Positions 12,411 through 24,465 of a DNA stretch of 64,000 nucleotides are shown in pieces. The stretch lies in contig OZ020244.1 in the NCBI GenBank assembly GCA_963971285.1, positions 34,968,001-35,032,000 on the forward strand, given 5' to 3'. The notes beneath the pieces were generated by a model. The model made no database searches, had not been told where the DNA came from, and saw only the letters and a list, made by a program, of their open reading frames with translations. The DNA comes from Astropecten irregularis (taxonomy: Eukaryota > Echinodermata > Asteroidea > Paxillosida > Astropectinidae). The translations under genes were made by a program, and so were the position numbers. The first letter of the stretch is position 1, and each line of letters starts with the position of its first letter.

Positions 12411-13553
12411 TTTTTTCCCCACTGAAGTTGGGACTTGGAGATTTTGTTTAATTCTGTAACCACAATTTGAACAATTTTTTGACTATGCTCTGCACACTGC
12501 AGCTGGAACACCGAGTAAATACTTCTTTTCTTTTTTTTTTAGAACTGCCCCCCAAAAAGGAAATTATTATTAATTTTATTCACCATACAAAACCTTAAAG
12601 ATTCTGAAAGTTGAAATTTTACTTAATCAGTTTTGCCAATTAAAATGATCAGATCAAATCAAAGAGAAAGAATTATATTTTCTACAACCCAAAACTGCCA
12701 GACCCACCCTCAAAGCTGACTTTTTGAATGTGTGTCTTATGGTGTTCAGGTTCAACACCACTGTTTCAAGTGTATTAAACAACAAGAATCTAGCATTTTC
12801 CGATGTTTTCATATTTTGGGCAAAACTTCATATGTACCCCAAAGACAGTGTCAAAGAGCACACTTGCTAGGTAAAAATACATGAGGCTAACTACTTTTAA
12901 GAAATCAAGTGGCTGAATTGCCGCAATATTATTTTGCAATAAATATCAATCGATTTATTGCCTAAATTATGAGTTTTCAGATGAGCAATTGCACAATAAT
13001 GAGGTCCATGAATTATTGGTGATGAACAACTTCTGTATTACTGCTGCCATGAAACAAAACGCTGCAATAAGTATCTCTAATCAACCACTCTTTAGTGCAG
13101 TATTTCCATTTTGAAGATGATAACTTTAGGTATAAATAAAATAAGATTTAAGGCAATGTATGGTGGAAAACATGCAAAGAAAATATATACATGTACAACA
13201 TTGAATGGCAGCTTGCACTCCACCCACAGTCAGTCAGCAAACACTAAACATTCAGGCTGTAATTTTTTCCCCACTGAAGTTGGGACTTGGAGATTTTGTT
13301 TAATTCTGTAACCACAATTTGAACAATTTTTTGACTATGTTCTGCACACTGCAGCTGGAACACCGAGTAAATACTTCTTTGTTTTTTTTTTAGAACTGCC
13401 CCCCAAAAAGGAAATTATTATTAATTTTATTCACCATACAAAACCTTAAAGATTCTGAAAGTTGACATTTTACTTAATCAGTTTTGCCAATTAAAATGAT
13501 CAGATCAAATCAAAGAGAAAGAATTATATTTTCTACAACCCAAAACTGCCAGA
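12411..13553. repeat. Direct duplication: two ~290-bp copies about 852 bp apart
   Basis: Copies 12,411-12,703 and 13,263-13,553 are nearly identical (TTTTTTCCCCACTGAAGTTG through TCTACAACCCAAAACTGCC). They differ by a few substitutions and one small indel in a T run. The intervening sequence is not repeated. There are no terminal features of LTRs and no coding sequence between the copies. Confidence 0.9.
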
Positions 13554-15107
13554 TCCAGGAGCAGATCAAGGATTTTCCAAAAGGGGGGCGTGGATGTAAA
13601 ATGCGCCAATGCAATAGCGACGATGCATTTCAGGGTGATCAAAGTCAGCTAATTTGTCTCTCTTTTTGAGTCTTTCTCTCTCTATATATAATTGAATTTC
13701 CTCTTTTTTTCTTTTTGTTTTCTTTTTGTTTTCTTTTTTGCTGGAAGAAAAGGGGGGCTTTTGATTTGAACTTTTACTTGGAGGTATAGGGAAAAAAACA
13801 TTTTTCATAAATCTCTTAAAAGTTAAAGGAAAGAATCAGTATTTTCACTTAAGTAACATTTGAAATTTATTTGGGTTATCTTAGAATCAATCGACCATAT
13901 ACATATTGTTTTTATTGTATGTACTTGTTGATCATTTCTGAATAAAATAATAAAAATAAAATGTATCTTCCCCTAATTACCTATTTTGTGATGTTAAATG
14001 TGTCACATGCTTTTCAATATTAATTTGAAATACGTTATTTATGAAAAAAAAGTGACTGGATTGAAGTCAAAATGAAAACGAGCTAAAAGAAAAATGGTGT
14101 CCTTTATTTCAAGTGTCTGCTTGGCCATTAAGAAAAGTTTTGGTGCAGGTTCCAGCTCATGTTTTTTTTTTTCATCCAAAAGGCTAAAAGCAAACAAATG
14201 ACAGGTATTCAATTTTTCCCCGAAGTTGAAAGATACTCTAAGATGTATAACTTAACTGAATATACAAAATGGAGCTGTACCCCAAGCCATGGTTTAGAAC
14301 AGATAAAATTGGGTCGTCACTAGTCAAACAAGGCAATTTACTGAATTAATATGAAAAGAAATAACAATCTTCTCAATAATTATTAACAACAATAAATAAT
14401 ATTCATCATTCAATTCTTGCACAATTTTGTTTGGGAAGATTTGGACACGACCAGATAAATCTCTTTTTTCTAGTGCAGAACTTGCGGCCTCGGAGAGGAA
14501 AACCATGAAAAATATCTACCTCCATGGTCTAACCATCCATTTAACAGCTGACCAAGGGTTACATACAATCATTAGCAACTACCTCCTTTGGTACAATTAG
14601 TGAGAAGATAAAGCATCTAGGACTGATTAGTTTAATAAGGAGGAAGTTACAACTAAAACAATTATTGCCCATTAGAAACTTTCTTAATTTTCCATACTGA
14701 CTTGTGCATTCACTTTCCCCTATTCATCCTCTCCTAAGCCGAGCAAAACCAATTTGTTCTGAACTACAACAAATTGAGGAACCTGCCTATGTGCGAACTG
14801 AAAGTAAAACTTACAAACAATCTGAGTCCTTAATAAGTAATTTATAAATGAAAAGTAGAACGTAATTATGTCTAATCATATAAATCATCGACCTGTTAGG
14901 AGAGGAGATTCCGCCTAGCTGTGTGGGTTGGCAGGCGGGACGCACGTGGAAAATTAAAGACCAAAACAAAACTTTGACCAACCAAAACATTAAACAGCGC
15001 CCTCAATAGTTCGAAAATAGCCATGCTTGATGTTGATGACCGATGTCTGTCTGTAGTGTTTTGGTGGTTTTTTTTAGATAAAATGTTGTCATTATTCCGA
15101 GATTATA
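13554..15107. other. Gene-free stretch including the ZCRB1 upstream region
   Basis: Low-complexity T-rich blocks (13,700-13,740) and AT-rich sequence. The last 200 bp before the ZCRB1 start are the likely promoter and 5' UTR, but I see no diagnostic element. Confidence 0.4.
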
Positions 15108-18100
15108 ATGAGCGGCGGACTAGCACCAAGCAAGACGACATGTTATGTATCAAATCTACCATTTTCTCTGACAAATAACGATCTCCATAAAGTAAGTAGT
15201 CGAAACAATTACATTTTCACTGGGCCCCTAGAACCGAAGCGCCGTGACTGTACGTTTTCCCCTTTACTGGTTCCGATATGTCATGGTTAACATTGCAATG
15301 CATGCCATTCCAGGCCCTGTGGCTTTGTTCAAAAAGGGGTTAGTGTGCTTTAGTCCACAAGGATTATTTTCAGACATGGCTTCTACAGTAAACTAACTCA
15401 CCTAGTAAATATGTTGACCAGTTGTGATATCCTCTATAACTCCTAGTTCAATAATCAGCGCGGAGTGACGTCATTCCAAGTCAACTTGCGCCGACCTTGG
15501 TCTTGGAGCCGATGAAAACAAAGCATTAAGTTGTATATGGATTTTGGTTTTTAAGACAAGAAGCTGCCATAATTGTTTAATCTTATACAGGGTACTTCAA
15601 AGAAGGATTATTGTCTGAGGAAAAACTATGACCCGACAATGAAAGTCGTGCAGAACACGATTTCTGCTTCTTGACAAAAATATTTGGAAAACAATTCTCG
15701 ATGACGGACGGTTTGTGCGTGATTTGTCCATAGCTTGCGCCATCTACACGTTAGTTTTCATTGGTTGTCAGGTTATGAGATTGAAACTTGAAAGTACCCG
15801 GATGTCTGCGGTGATCTATACTAGTACTATTACTAGCAATGTTAAATTTGTGGAAAGAGGGCAGGGCTTTGATTTTTGAGGGATATTATGGGGTCTGAAA
15901 ATAATCCTTGTGGACTAAAGCACACTAACCTTCCTTCAAAAAGAGCAGTTTCTCTGGTGTAATAAGGCTAGAAAGAATTTCCCATGGTTAAAAAACCATT
16001 TCAGTGTTGTTTTATTTTGCATTCAGCCAGTGATTTAGGTCTATGCTTCAGTATCGTAATTTCATTTTGTGTGTGTGTTTTGGTTACAGATCTTTGAAAA
16101 GTATGGAAAAGTTGTCAAGTAAGTTACAATTTTTACAAAGGCACAGCTAATTTGAAAAACAATGTCAACAGTGGCTATTTGATTTGAACTTGAATTAGGT
16201 TAAAAACTTAAATGCTTGGGAAGATATCCAGTGACAGACAATTCAGGAAAGACGTTGGCCTATTTATATCCTTAAGAGCTAACTAACTTACCAGTGTTTA
16301 TGACATACACTTTGAAGCAGCTACCGTATACACTGATCCGATGGCGCGAACATGGAGGTAAAAAACACCCGCCATTACTGTTGTGTCCTCCATTTGTCCG
16401 GCAACAAAAGACTTTACGTCCGCTGCACTCTATACTGCAGGGTGTACATTAGTTTCTATGATCGTAACCCTAGGTCTGACATGGGGACTGAGACCTTAAG
16501 TCTGACATGGGGACTGAGACCTTAGGTCCCAGTCCCCATGTCAGACCTAGGGTTATTATCATCGCAACTAGGTGTACATCCCCTTATCATGGGACGTACA
16601 CCCTGGTATTATAGAGTGCGGCGGAGCGTACATTATTTTGTTGCCGGACAAAAGGCAGGCGGGGACATACCACTACCAGTAATGACGGACAGTATATCGT
16701 GCCGTCAGATCGGTCTACGGGCCTATCCAGGCTGGTGTACACCCGGCTCAGAGGGCATTTTGAGATTAAAAAAATGGATGCCGCTGCAGTGAGTGTACGT
16801 TTGTTTCAAAATCAAAAATGCCTAGATACCTCACTTTTCAGGTATGCAACCCCTGAAATTTAAGTTATATTATCATCTTATTGCTTGCATTCGGTATAAA
16901 GTTAGCTCTTAAAAAGGGCTTATTTGCTTTTTCCATATTGTTTTCTTTCAATGGAAATCATTCCAAATGCTTTTACAGATAATACCATGTTTATTCATAA
17001 CATGTTCATTCTCCTCCAAATATGATTATATTCAGAGTAACTATTGCCAAAGACAAAGAAACCAGGAGAAGTAAGGGAGTTGCGTTTATCTTGTTTCTTC
17101 AAAGAGACTCTTGTTACAAAGCTATCAAGGGACTCAATGGAAGAGAGGTTGGTGGTTGATTTGCATTTTTCAATTTGTTTATTTTAAATTTTATACAAAG
17201 AAGAATTTCAACAATGTTCGGAAAGTTCAAAGTTCGTTGTACTTTTTGTTTTTGTTTTCTTATACTTTTTATAAGGGTAGGAAGCCCCCAACAAAATTTC
17301 CATGCCGGAAACCAACTTTCCTATAAAGTCAATGGATTTGCATAGTGGGTAAATGGATATGGATAGACTTAATCTGAAGGGCGCGCCTTTTTATTACTGT
17401 GGTTCTCATTTCCAACCGAGCCATATTTTGGGCTCCGACCAAAGAAAAAAATCCCACTTTTTTTTGCCGTCGACCCTGTCCAAAATGACATATCAAATCA
17501 AGAAAAAAATAAAATAAAATTCCAGAATTTCTGAGACAAATTTTGCCAATTGGCCTACATTTTTATACTTTCTATCACAGAAATAATAAAAAAAAAAAAT
17601 TAATATTCAATGGAGATTAAAGTGAATACAATGAACATTTCTCATCATTTTCTTTAGGTTTTTGTGTATTCAGACATATTTTTTTCCACCAAACTTTTCT
17701 TTTCTTTTTTTGACCGACCGACCGACCCTCCCTCAAGGTGAAAAAGAAATAAGAACCACAGTTATATAAAGGGGCGCCCTAAGTCTGAAACCCTTTTTAG
17801 TTTTTACTCACCAAATGTTGAGACTGTGGAAAAGTGACATAGGTGTCTATAAAACGTGAAATATAAGGACAGGACGTCGTTCATGAGTGCATTCCAGTTT
17901 GTATGAAACCCTTGCTGTGTATTTTTTGATGAATCAAATTCGTCATTCAGAAAAGCATGCTCCACACAAAACTTGATGCTAGATAACCAGAGCTTGTAGC
18001 TTGTAGTGTTGAGTTAACCAAAACTGTCCGTCTCCACTTACAAAATTGGATTGAAATTACACAGCATTCATTGCTCAGACCAGCTGCTGTTTAAAGGTTC

Positions 18101-20951
18101 ACTGTAATAAAATGTGGGAAAGGGATGAAAGTGCTTTAAAGTTATTGCTTAATACATAATTAATGACAATATAAATTAATATTTGTATGTAAATGCTTAA
18201 TTTTGACAAAGCAGTTACAAAATCGATGTATGTATGCCCCGCCCCTGAAAAAGTCCCCCTTGGATCCGACCCATGAGAGAATAGCTGTTCTGCATGTGAC
18301 GTAAGCAAGGTTTTTCGTTGCGAAAAGTGGGGTGCTCAATTATGGGTCTAAAATACCTTCTTTTTCTATATACAATATCTTTTACCTTCAACAAAGATAG
18401 ACAGGTTGAGTTTGATAACAGTAGAGATGTAATTAACTTCAGATGTGTTTTTATTACAGTGAACCTTTAAAGGGCCTCTTTGAGGTGGATTATTGTACTG
18501 TCCAAACAATTGATTTTTACTTCTTTGATAGCTCTTTGGAAGAAAGTGGAAAGTATCGGTAGCCGCCGACAATGGACGAGCAGCAGAATTCATCAAAAAG
18601 AAGAATTATCCGGACAAGACCCGTTGCTACGAGTGTGGCGTGAGTTGATAAATCATCTGTTTTCATTACAAAATAAATTGTCTCCATCATTTTTTGGACT
18701 GCTGTGTCTGCTGCCCTCAGGGAGTTGTGATATGTCTTCCTTTTTTCTTGACCTTGGCATTTTCGTGACATCTCTTCTCAGGAATTTGGCCATCTAAGCT
18801 ACAGCTGCCCTAAGAACTCTCTTGGAGACAGGGAACCACCCAAGAAGAAGGAGAAGAAGAAGAGGAAACACGAAGATGAAGAAGAAACAGAAGAATACAA
18901 AGACTCAGAGTGAGGGACTTGTATGCTCAGGGCTATACAGGCTGTCAAAAAACCCCCGCAACACTTGTGTCGAGAACTATTATATAAAAATTTAACTGTT
19001 TATCACTTCAAGATTCAGGTATGTGATACAGCCATGTCTTGGCTATCACCATGTGGAATTTGAGCAAAATTGAACTACAATTGAGTGAAAAAAGTAAGAC
19101 TAAATTACCCAACATCAAAACCCAATTTTCATTTTTCTTTCATACACATTATGTGTGAATTGACCACTGTGCGCGTTATCCTTGCAAATTTGTTTTTATG
19201 GAGTATTTTTACAATTGGTCATATTTTTGCCAATTTCAGCCTAAATATGCCTAATTTGAATTCTACATGGTGATAGCCAAGACATGGCTGTATCACATAT
19301 CTAAATCATAAAGTGATAAACAGTTTAATTTTAAATGGTTCCCAACATGGTGTTGCGTTTTTTTCTGGGACACCCTGTATAGGTTTTTGAGATTTGGTGT
19401 TTTGTAGTTGTACAGACATAGGCTGTTGAGTTTGAGTTCGATTTGAGGCTGTGTACTATTGTGGCTCAACCAACTTGCTGTTGATGACGTGCCATGTACT
19501 TGACAAGTGGATTTTCTGTATTAAACTGGATGTGTCATAAGGCATGTACTGTACTATTAACAAATCTGAAGACTGAAAATAATAATAATTTGGAATTTAT
19601 TCCGCGCACACATCTGTCCAAGACACTCGTGGCGCACATATTATTATCCCTGGTCATTGGGCCATAATTTACATTCCTGAAACCATCTCAACTCCCTGGG
19701 GAGTATACAGCCCCGGCTACTTTAAAGTGCACAGAGGCTGATCAAACCACAAAGCCATCTCTACCCTCGCAGGTACCCATTTACACCTGGGTGAAGAGGA
19801 GCAATATGTGATAAAGCGTCTTGCCCAAGGACACAGCACCACTAGCCCATGGCTGGTTTTGAAACCATGATCTGTAGATTGACCACAAGACTTTGAGTTC
19901 GATACGCCAGACCACTAGGCCACAGCACTCCAAATGTGAAGACCAAAATGTATAACTGATGTGATATTATGACCCTCTTTACTCATGATTTTTTTTTTGC
20001 TAGGGATGAAGAGTCCGATGGTGAGGATCCAGCTCTGGAGAGTCTTGGAGCTGCCATCAATTTCCAGGTGATTCTTAGAGTTATACTTGCTCAAAGTCCA
20101 TAGAAAGTCTGCACATTAGACGTCCAGACATTCCTCCAGCTTAAACCTTTATATGCCTCGTATACATGTACATGTATCCCACGATTGCCTTAAAGGTAAT
20201 ATCATACTTTGGTTTTTGTCAAAGAAAATACAGATTCATGGACAAAAATATCAAGGAAGATACAGTAACAGTCAGAAAATTCCAGTCCCATACAGTGCTC
20301 ACTTTTTGAGAAAACAGTGAAAAGTGGCCATTGTATTTTTGAAATCTTTTCTCTTTAACTGTTGATCTTTGAAAGATCAAAAATTGTTTTGGTCACTGGT
20401 TCGACTCTTTTCTGGATAAATACAGCATTACAGGCAGAAACATTTTAACGGTATGTTTCTACCATCACCATCTTTATACCCTGTAAGTTATAGGTAAATC
20501 TGTGAAGATTTCTGTTTCGGTATGTTACCAAAGTATGATAGTACCTTTAAAACATCATGACTGGGAATCCTAGTCAAGCATTTCATAAATCTATCATTTC
20601 AATCAATATTTGTTCACCTTAATATTCAGAGTTTTACGACCAAGACATAATAACACGATAACACCGTGAACTCAAGTGTAATAAAATGGCTGGTTCATTT
20701 ATTGCACATAAATAATTGACACCAATTTTAAACCACCTCGATGTATTTTGCAAAACATTTTAAAATATCATTTCATTTTGTGCTTTGTGTAGAGAGCCAA
20801 GGAAGAAGAGGACCAGTACAGAGACGTGGTGACCAGGGGTGCCTACGGAGAGGTGTCATCATCATCATCACGAGAGCCATCATCTACCAAGAGACCTAAG
20901 GTCAAACAGAGTGCCTACTTCAGCGACGAAGAGGAACTTGATGGCGACTGA
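15108..20951 (+). CDS. ZCRB1: ZCRB1, U11/U12 snRNP 31-kDa protein (7 exons)
   Basis: ZCRB1 is a component of the U11/U12 di-snRNP of the minor spliceosome, which removes U12-type introns in the nucleus. Exons: 15108-15191, 16090-16118, 17036-17147, 18532-18639, 18782-18909, 20004-20067 and 20793-20951. Every junction is GT-AG, the phases agree, and the total is 227 aa (human about 217). The N-terminus MSGGLAPSK and [17 protein letters not shown] match human almost exactly. An RRM spans about residues 10-88 (RNP2 CYVSNL, RNP1 KGVAFILF), followed by a CCHC zinc knuckle C107-x2-C110-x4-H115-x4-C120. A Lys/Glu-rich tail follows and ends in SDEEEL. Introns 1-6 hold at least eight inverted-repeat elements. 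It is convergent with TXNL4B, another splicing protein. Confidence 0.96.
15338..15930. mobile_element. MITE with ~38-bp terminal inverted repeats (ZCRB1 intron 1)
   Basis: The left end GGTTAGTGTGCTTTAGTCC is the reverse complement of the right end, and the match continues through CACAAGGATTATTTTCAGAC. A shorter relative lies at 25,826-26,026. A second element is nested inside (15,454-15,821). Confidence 0.9.
15454..15821. mobile_element. Nested MITE, family ATCAGCGCGGA
   Basis: It shares its whole interior (GGGTACTTCAAAGAAGGA, GTCTGAGGAAAAACTATGAC, ACAATTCTCGA) with the stand-alone copy at 37,196-37,526, whose ends are cleaner. It is therefore an insertion into the outer 15,338-15,930 element. 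Confidence 0.85.
16324..16720. mobile_element. MITE in ZCRB1 intron 2 with nested second element
   Basis: The left end (CCGTATACACTGATCCGA ... TTTGTCCGGCAACAAAA) and the right end (TTTTGTTGCCGGACAAA ... TCAGATCGGTCTACGG) are inverted. Between them (about 16,440-16,620) sits a CGTAACCCTAGGTCTGACA element that is itself an inverted repeat containing a 30-bp direct duplication of GTCTGACATGGGGACTGAGA. Confidence 0.8.
17366..17791. mobile_element. MITE in ZCRB1 intron 3
   Basis: Inverted ends: AGGGCGCGCC then ACTGTGGTTCT on the left, and AGAACCACAGT then GGGGCGCCCT on the right. A GACC microsatellite lies near the right arm. Confidence 0.8.
18090..18471. mobile_element. MITE in ZCRB1 intron 3, ending 60 bp before exon 4
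   Basis: The left end TTTAAAGGTTCACTGTAATA is the reverse complement of the right end TATTACAGTGAACCTTTAAA. It is close enough to exon 4 (18,532) to overlap the usual branch-site zone. Confidence 0.9.
18933..19382. mobile_element. MITE in ZCRB1 intron 5, Tc1/mariner-like ends
   Basis: The ends CTATACAGG.TGTC and GACACCCTGTATAG are inverted. Inner arms with TGATACAGCCATGTCTTGGC and its complement extend the symmetry to over 100 bp per side. The left end lies just 24 bp after the exon 5 donor. Confidence 0.85.
19571..19935. repeat. Interspersed repeat of a type widespread in marine invertebrates
   Basis: It contains TTTATTCCGCGCACACATC, CAGGTACCCATTTACACC, TGGGTGAAGAGGAGCAAT and GTCTTGCCCAAGGACACA. 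I recall this word set from many marine invertebrate genomes as a high-copy short repeat. The class (SINE or MITE) is not settled here. Confidence 0.6.
20191..20550. mobile_element. MITE family TAAAGGTAATATCATACTT, copy 1 (ZCRB1 intron 6)
   Basis: The ends TAAAGGTAATATCATACTTT and AAGTATGATAGTACCTTTAA are inverted. Further copies lie at 22,727-23,077, 31,207-31,405 (truncated) and 63,396-63,759. All share an interior with CAGATTCATGG.CAAAAATAT. Confidence 0.92.
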
Positions 20952-21544
20952 ACATAGGGGACGAGATTTGGACTATTATGCTGCGCGGCCAACAACTAAG
21001 TCCAGCCAATGATCCTGTGGGACAAACTATGTCCCGAAGTTTTGTTTAATCTAGCCGACCGGGTGGACTATCTGGAACAATTAGGCAATGTGTGGTCTGT
21101 CCTGGTTATGGTTGAATCTGCGGTAGATCACACAGGTACCAGTATTCATTGGCAACTACCAGCTAGCCTATAGAATCCTGTATCTTTCGCTGATGTGTCT
21201 AGTGCACGCTATTATAAGCTCATTTTTCTCTTGTTACAGCCAAGGGATTTAGAACAACCATTATGTATCAGATCAGTCAATGGAATTGTCAAGTGTCGAT
21301 CTAAAGTAAGAAGGAGGTGTACTTCTTCTGAAGTTGGGGTTCGTATTTACACATCCCAACAGAATAATGCCACAGCCTTACATAATTCCAAATCTAGCTG
21401 TAGATAACTTCTCAAGTCCCCGGTAGTTGGTTCCCAACAACTCTCTGCTTCCAGTGCTAACCCAATGGTGCAGTTCATTTTGCCTGGTATCCAGTTAGGT
21501 CTACAGAAGGCTCCCAACCTCATCAAATTCTCCCAGAACCTCAT

Positions 21545-22025
21545 CAGACTGATCAAAGGCTCTCAAACCTTCATCATTTGCCCCAGAGGCTTCAAGAACC
21601 TCCACATTTGCCTCCTAACCTCACCAGAGGCTCCCAGACCCTCGTCATTTGCCCCAGAGGCTCCCAGAACCTCAATATTTGCCTCATAACCTCAAAAGAG
21701 GCTCCCAGACCCTAGAGGCTCCCTGAACCTCAACATTTGCCTCATAACCTCACCAGAGGCTCCCAGACCCTCATCATTTGCCCCAGAGGCTCCAAGAACC
21801 TCAACATTTGCCTCATAACCTCACCAGAGGCTCCCAGACCCTCATCATTTGCCCCAGAGGCTCCAAGAACCTCCACATTTGCCTCATAACCTCACCAGAG
21901 GCTCCACTAACCTCACCAGAGGCTCACCGACCCTCATCATTTGCCCCAGAGGCTCCAAGAACCTCAACATTTGCCTCGGAACCTCACTAGAGGCTCCACT
22001 AACTTCACCAGAGGCTCCCAGAACC
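21545..22025. repeat. Minisatellite between ZCRB1 and TXNL4B
   Basis: Variable units of roughly 30 and 65-70 bp built from CACCAGAGGCTCCCAGACCC, TCATCATTTGCCCCAGAGG and AACCTCAACATTTGCCTCA. The array runs right up to the TXNL4B stop codon (22,026-22,028, minus), whose first 3' UTR bases are the repeat word GAGGCTCCCAGAACCTCA read on the plus strand. Confidence 0.9.
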
Positions 22026-24465
22026 TCATATGTCCTGGTAGAGGAGTTCATACTGGGTGATGTTCTTTCTGTCGATGGGCGATGTGACCATGAGTTTTCC
22101 TTTCATGGCACCTCTGTAGATGACTTCCACAAGATCAATGAAGTCCTGCTTCGTTTTGAAGCTCCCAATAAACTTTGTGTGATCAGGAGTTCTGTTGGTA
22201 ACAAGAAAACAACATTTTGACTTGATTTTTATCACATCAACCTTTAGTGTTGTTCAAAGTACACTTTTAAAGGAATAAACATTTGATATTTGAAAGAAAG
22301 TAAAGATTTCAAAATTACAATATTTTTGGTCAAAAATTAAATTGGCTGTACTTATTTCAGTTAGTGTACTGTGAAACAACTTTGAAAAGAAATAATTTAT
22401 GCACTGAAATGAACTAGTACAGTGGATTTCAGAACGGTTTCTGGCAGCTTATTTTGTCTGTAATAACAGAACTATAAATAGAACCTCAGGATTCCTGCAC
22501 TGGACCATACGGATCTCTGGAGGTTGCAGAAGGTTCGAATCCTACTTGTCAGTTTTGTTTTGTTCTCCTTCACAATGACTTAAATTAAACTAATCAGTTG
22601 TGGTAATTTTTGGCTGATTGATGATGTACAGGATCACAATAAAATTTGAGAGCAGAAAGCCTTATAAATTGAAAGGACCTTGAAGTGTAATTTTTAAATA
22701 AAAACTTATACTATCTCAAACTCCTCAAAGGTAATATCATACTTTGGTTTTTGTCAAAGAAATGCAGATTCATGGGCAAAAATATATAAAAAAAAATAAA
22801 GTAAAAGTCATCTGTGAAATTCCCATTCCCATACGGTGCCAACATTTTGAGTAAACTGTGAAAAATGCCCACGGAATTTCTTTTCAAGATAAAAAATATT
22901 TGTGGTCGTTGCTTTGACTAATTTCTTGATAAATAATACATGCAGAGCATTTCAGGCGGAAAAATTTCAACGATATGTTTCTATCAGCACAACCTTTTAC
23001 CCTGAAACATGTGAAAGTTATAGGTAAATCTGTGAACATTTGTTTTGGTTTCCTACCAAAGTATGATAGTGCCTTTTAGCTTAGCTGTGCGGTCCGAGCG
23101 CAAATGATGTAGGTTAAATGTTGTATGTTATTATTAATGATGAGCGAACGCTATGGCACATACCCATAATCCACCTTCATGTGTTGTCCATTGAAGAAGA
23201 ATATGGTGGCCGGTATAAGAGCGACATCAAAATATCGAGTATATACGGGAATACGGTCGACATCCACACAGTATATAACAGCCATCTTGGAAACATCATG
23301 GGCAGTTTTAGAAAGCTGTACACAAAGATAACATACATAAAATCATAATTAGCATCAAAATCTCCTGATGAGGACTAGACTAGTAACGTTGAGACCTAAG
23401 TGCGAAAGTATGAACGATTATTACATGGTGTTTCTGCAAACCGATCCAAATAGCATCAAAATCGACAACTTAAAATCGAATAGCTGAGAAAATCAAGCAT
23501 CCGGTTTTGGTTTCTAAAAATGTGCTGTAAGAAAATTTGTAACAGTTCAATTTTAACAGTTCACACCGTTCACAATTGTTCCACTACAGTGAATGAACTT
23601 GGATATTAGGGCAGGTTTTAGACTTTCAGTGGTAATGGGGCAAATGAACTATGAAATCTGGCAACAGGGCGAGTAGCATTGGGATGAAAGGACAACAGAG
23701 CAAAGTGGTAAATGGAACAAAATGCTAACAGTGCGGTCTGCGGAGAGGTATATTATTATTAGGGCAAAACAGCTACAGGGCATGATGGAATTTAAATGAG
23801 CGTGGCAATGCAAGGGGCAGAATGGCAATAGGGCAAGATGGCAACAGAGCTCGAGGTATATTCTCAGTATACAGTACTACTGTATGGTGGAATGGCAATG
23901 AAGATAAAGTGGTTTAATTTAGGCGTATTACTATAAGCCATTTGCGATTTTTAATCTGAATAGTATCTGGTACACAGACTTCTTTCATTGCAAATAAACA
24001 CCCCAATTTGAATTTCCCAGACTAAAGACTGTTCATATGTTCACATATCACGTGATTCGGGGCAAGCTTTTGCATAGTGATACCCATCTCTGGAGTGATC
24101 TGGTTCCTTTGTGCCATTCTTATCCATTATGAACAGTGCATTGGTGCAAGACATCTGTTATGCAACTAAGCAAAAGCTTGCCCATGTGCTATATTATATA
24201 GCAACAGAGTCTTTAGTCTGGGAAATTCAAACTGTACCAGATACTATTCAGATTTATCTCGCAAATGGCTTATTGAACTAATGTAAAGTGAAACGAATCG
24301 AAGAGGCCAACTACCGCTAATAATATTACTTACGATATCATCGAGCTGCATACACACTAGGTCAGCATCTTGTCCAAATCGGAGCACCAGAACCTTGTCT
24401 TCCGTTTTCTTTATGACTTCATCAATCTCTTTCTTGCTCGTCAGCTTTGACAACAAGAAACTCAT
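22026..24465 (-). CDS. TXNL4B: TXNL4B, Dim1-like thioredoxin-fold splicing protein (3 exons)
   Basis: TXNL4B (DLP) is a nuclear paralogue of the U5 snRNP protein Dim1/TXNL4A and is needed for pre-mRNA splicing and cell-cycle progression. Exons on the minus strand: 24465-24334 (44 codons), 23315-23164 and 22191-22026. Donors are GTAAGT and GTATGT, acceptors end in CAG, and the phases agree. The product is 149 aa, the length I recall for human. The start [15 protein letters not shown], the core VLVLRFGQD, the middle [13 protein letters not shown] and the end [10 protein letters not shown] ... ELLYQDI are family signatures. CMQLDDI with a single cysteine rather than a CxxC motif fits a non-redox member. 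Intron 1 has a MITE ending about 60 bp from exon 1, and intron 2 has another. Confidence 0.96.
22727..23077. mobile_element. MITE family TAAAGGTAATATCATACTT, copy 2 (TXNL4B intron 2)
   Basis: Inverted ends AAAGGTAATATCATACTTTG and CAAAGTATGATAGTGCCTTT, with the same interior as copy 1. It ends 87 bp from exon 2. Confidence 0.9.
23933..24274. mobile_element. MITE in TXNL4B intron 1
   Basis: Left arm TAAGCCATTTGCGA ... GAATAGTATCTGGTAC against right arm GTACCAGATACTATTC ... CGCAAATGGCTTA. Inner inverted words TTTCCCAGACTAAAGACT and AGTCTTTAGTCTGGGAAA extend it. Confidence 0.9.

Noticed and set aside
14324-14506. Minus-strand open frame (MVFLSEAASSALEKRDLSGR...)
   Set aside because: No homologue recognised and no matching splice partner; it runs into AT-rich codons typical of chance frames.
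23355-23400. Hammerhead-ribozyme-like CTGATGAG with a flanking stem
   Set aside because: The catalytic GAAAC segment is missing where it should be (GTAACGTTGAGACC instead), so it is at most a decayed relative.
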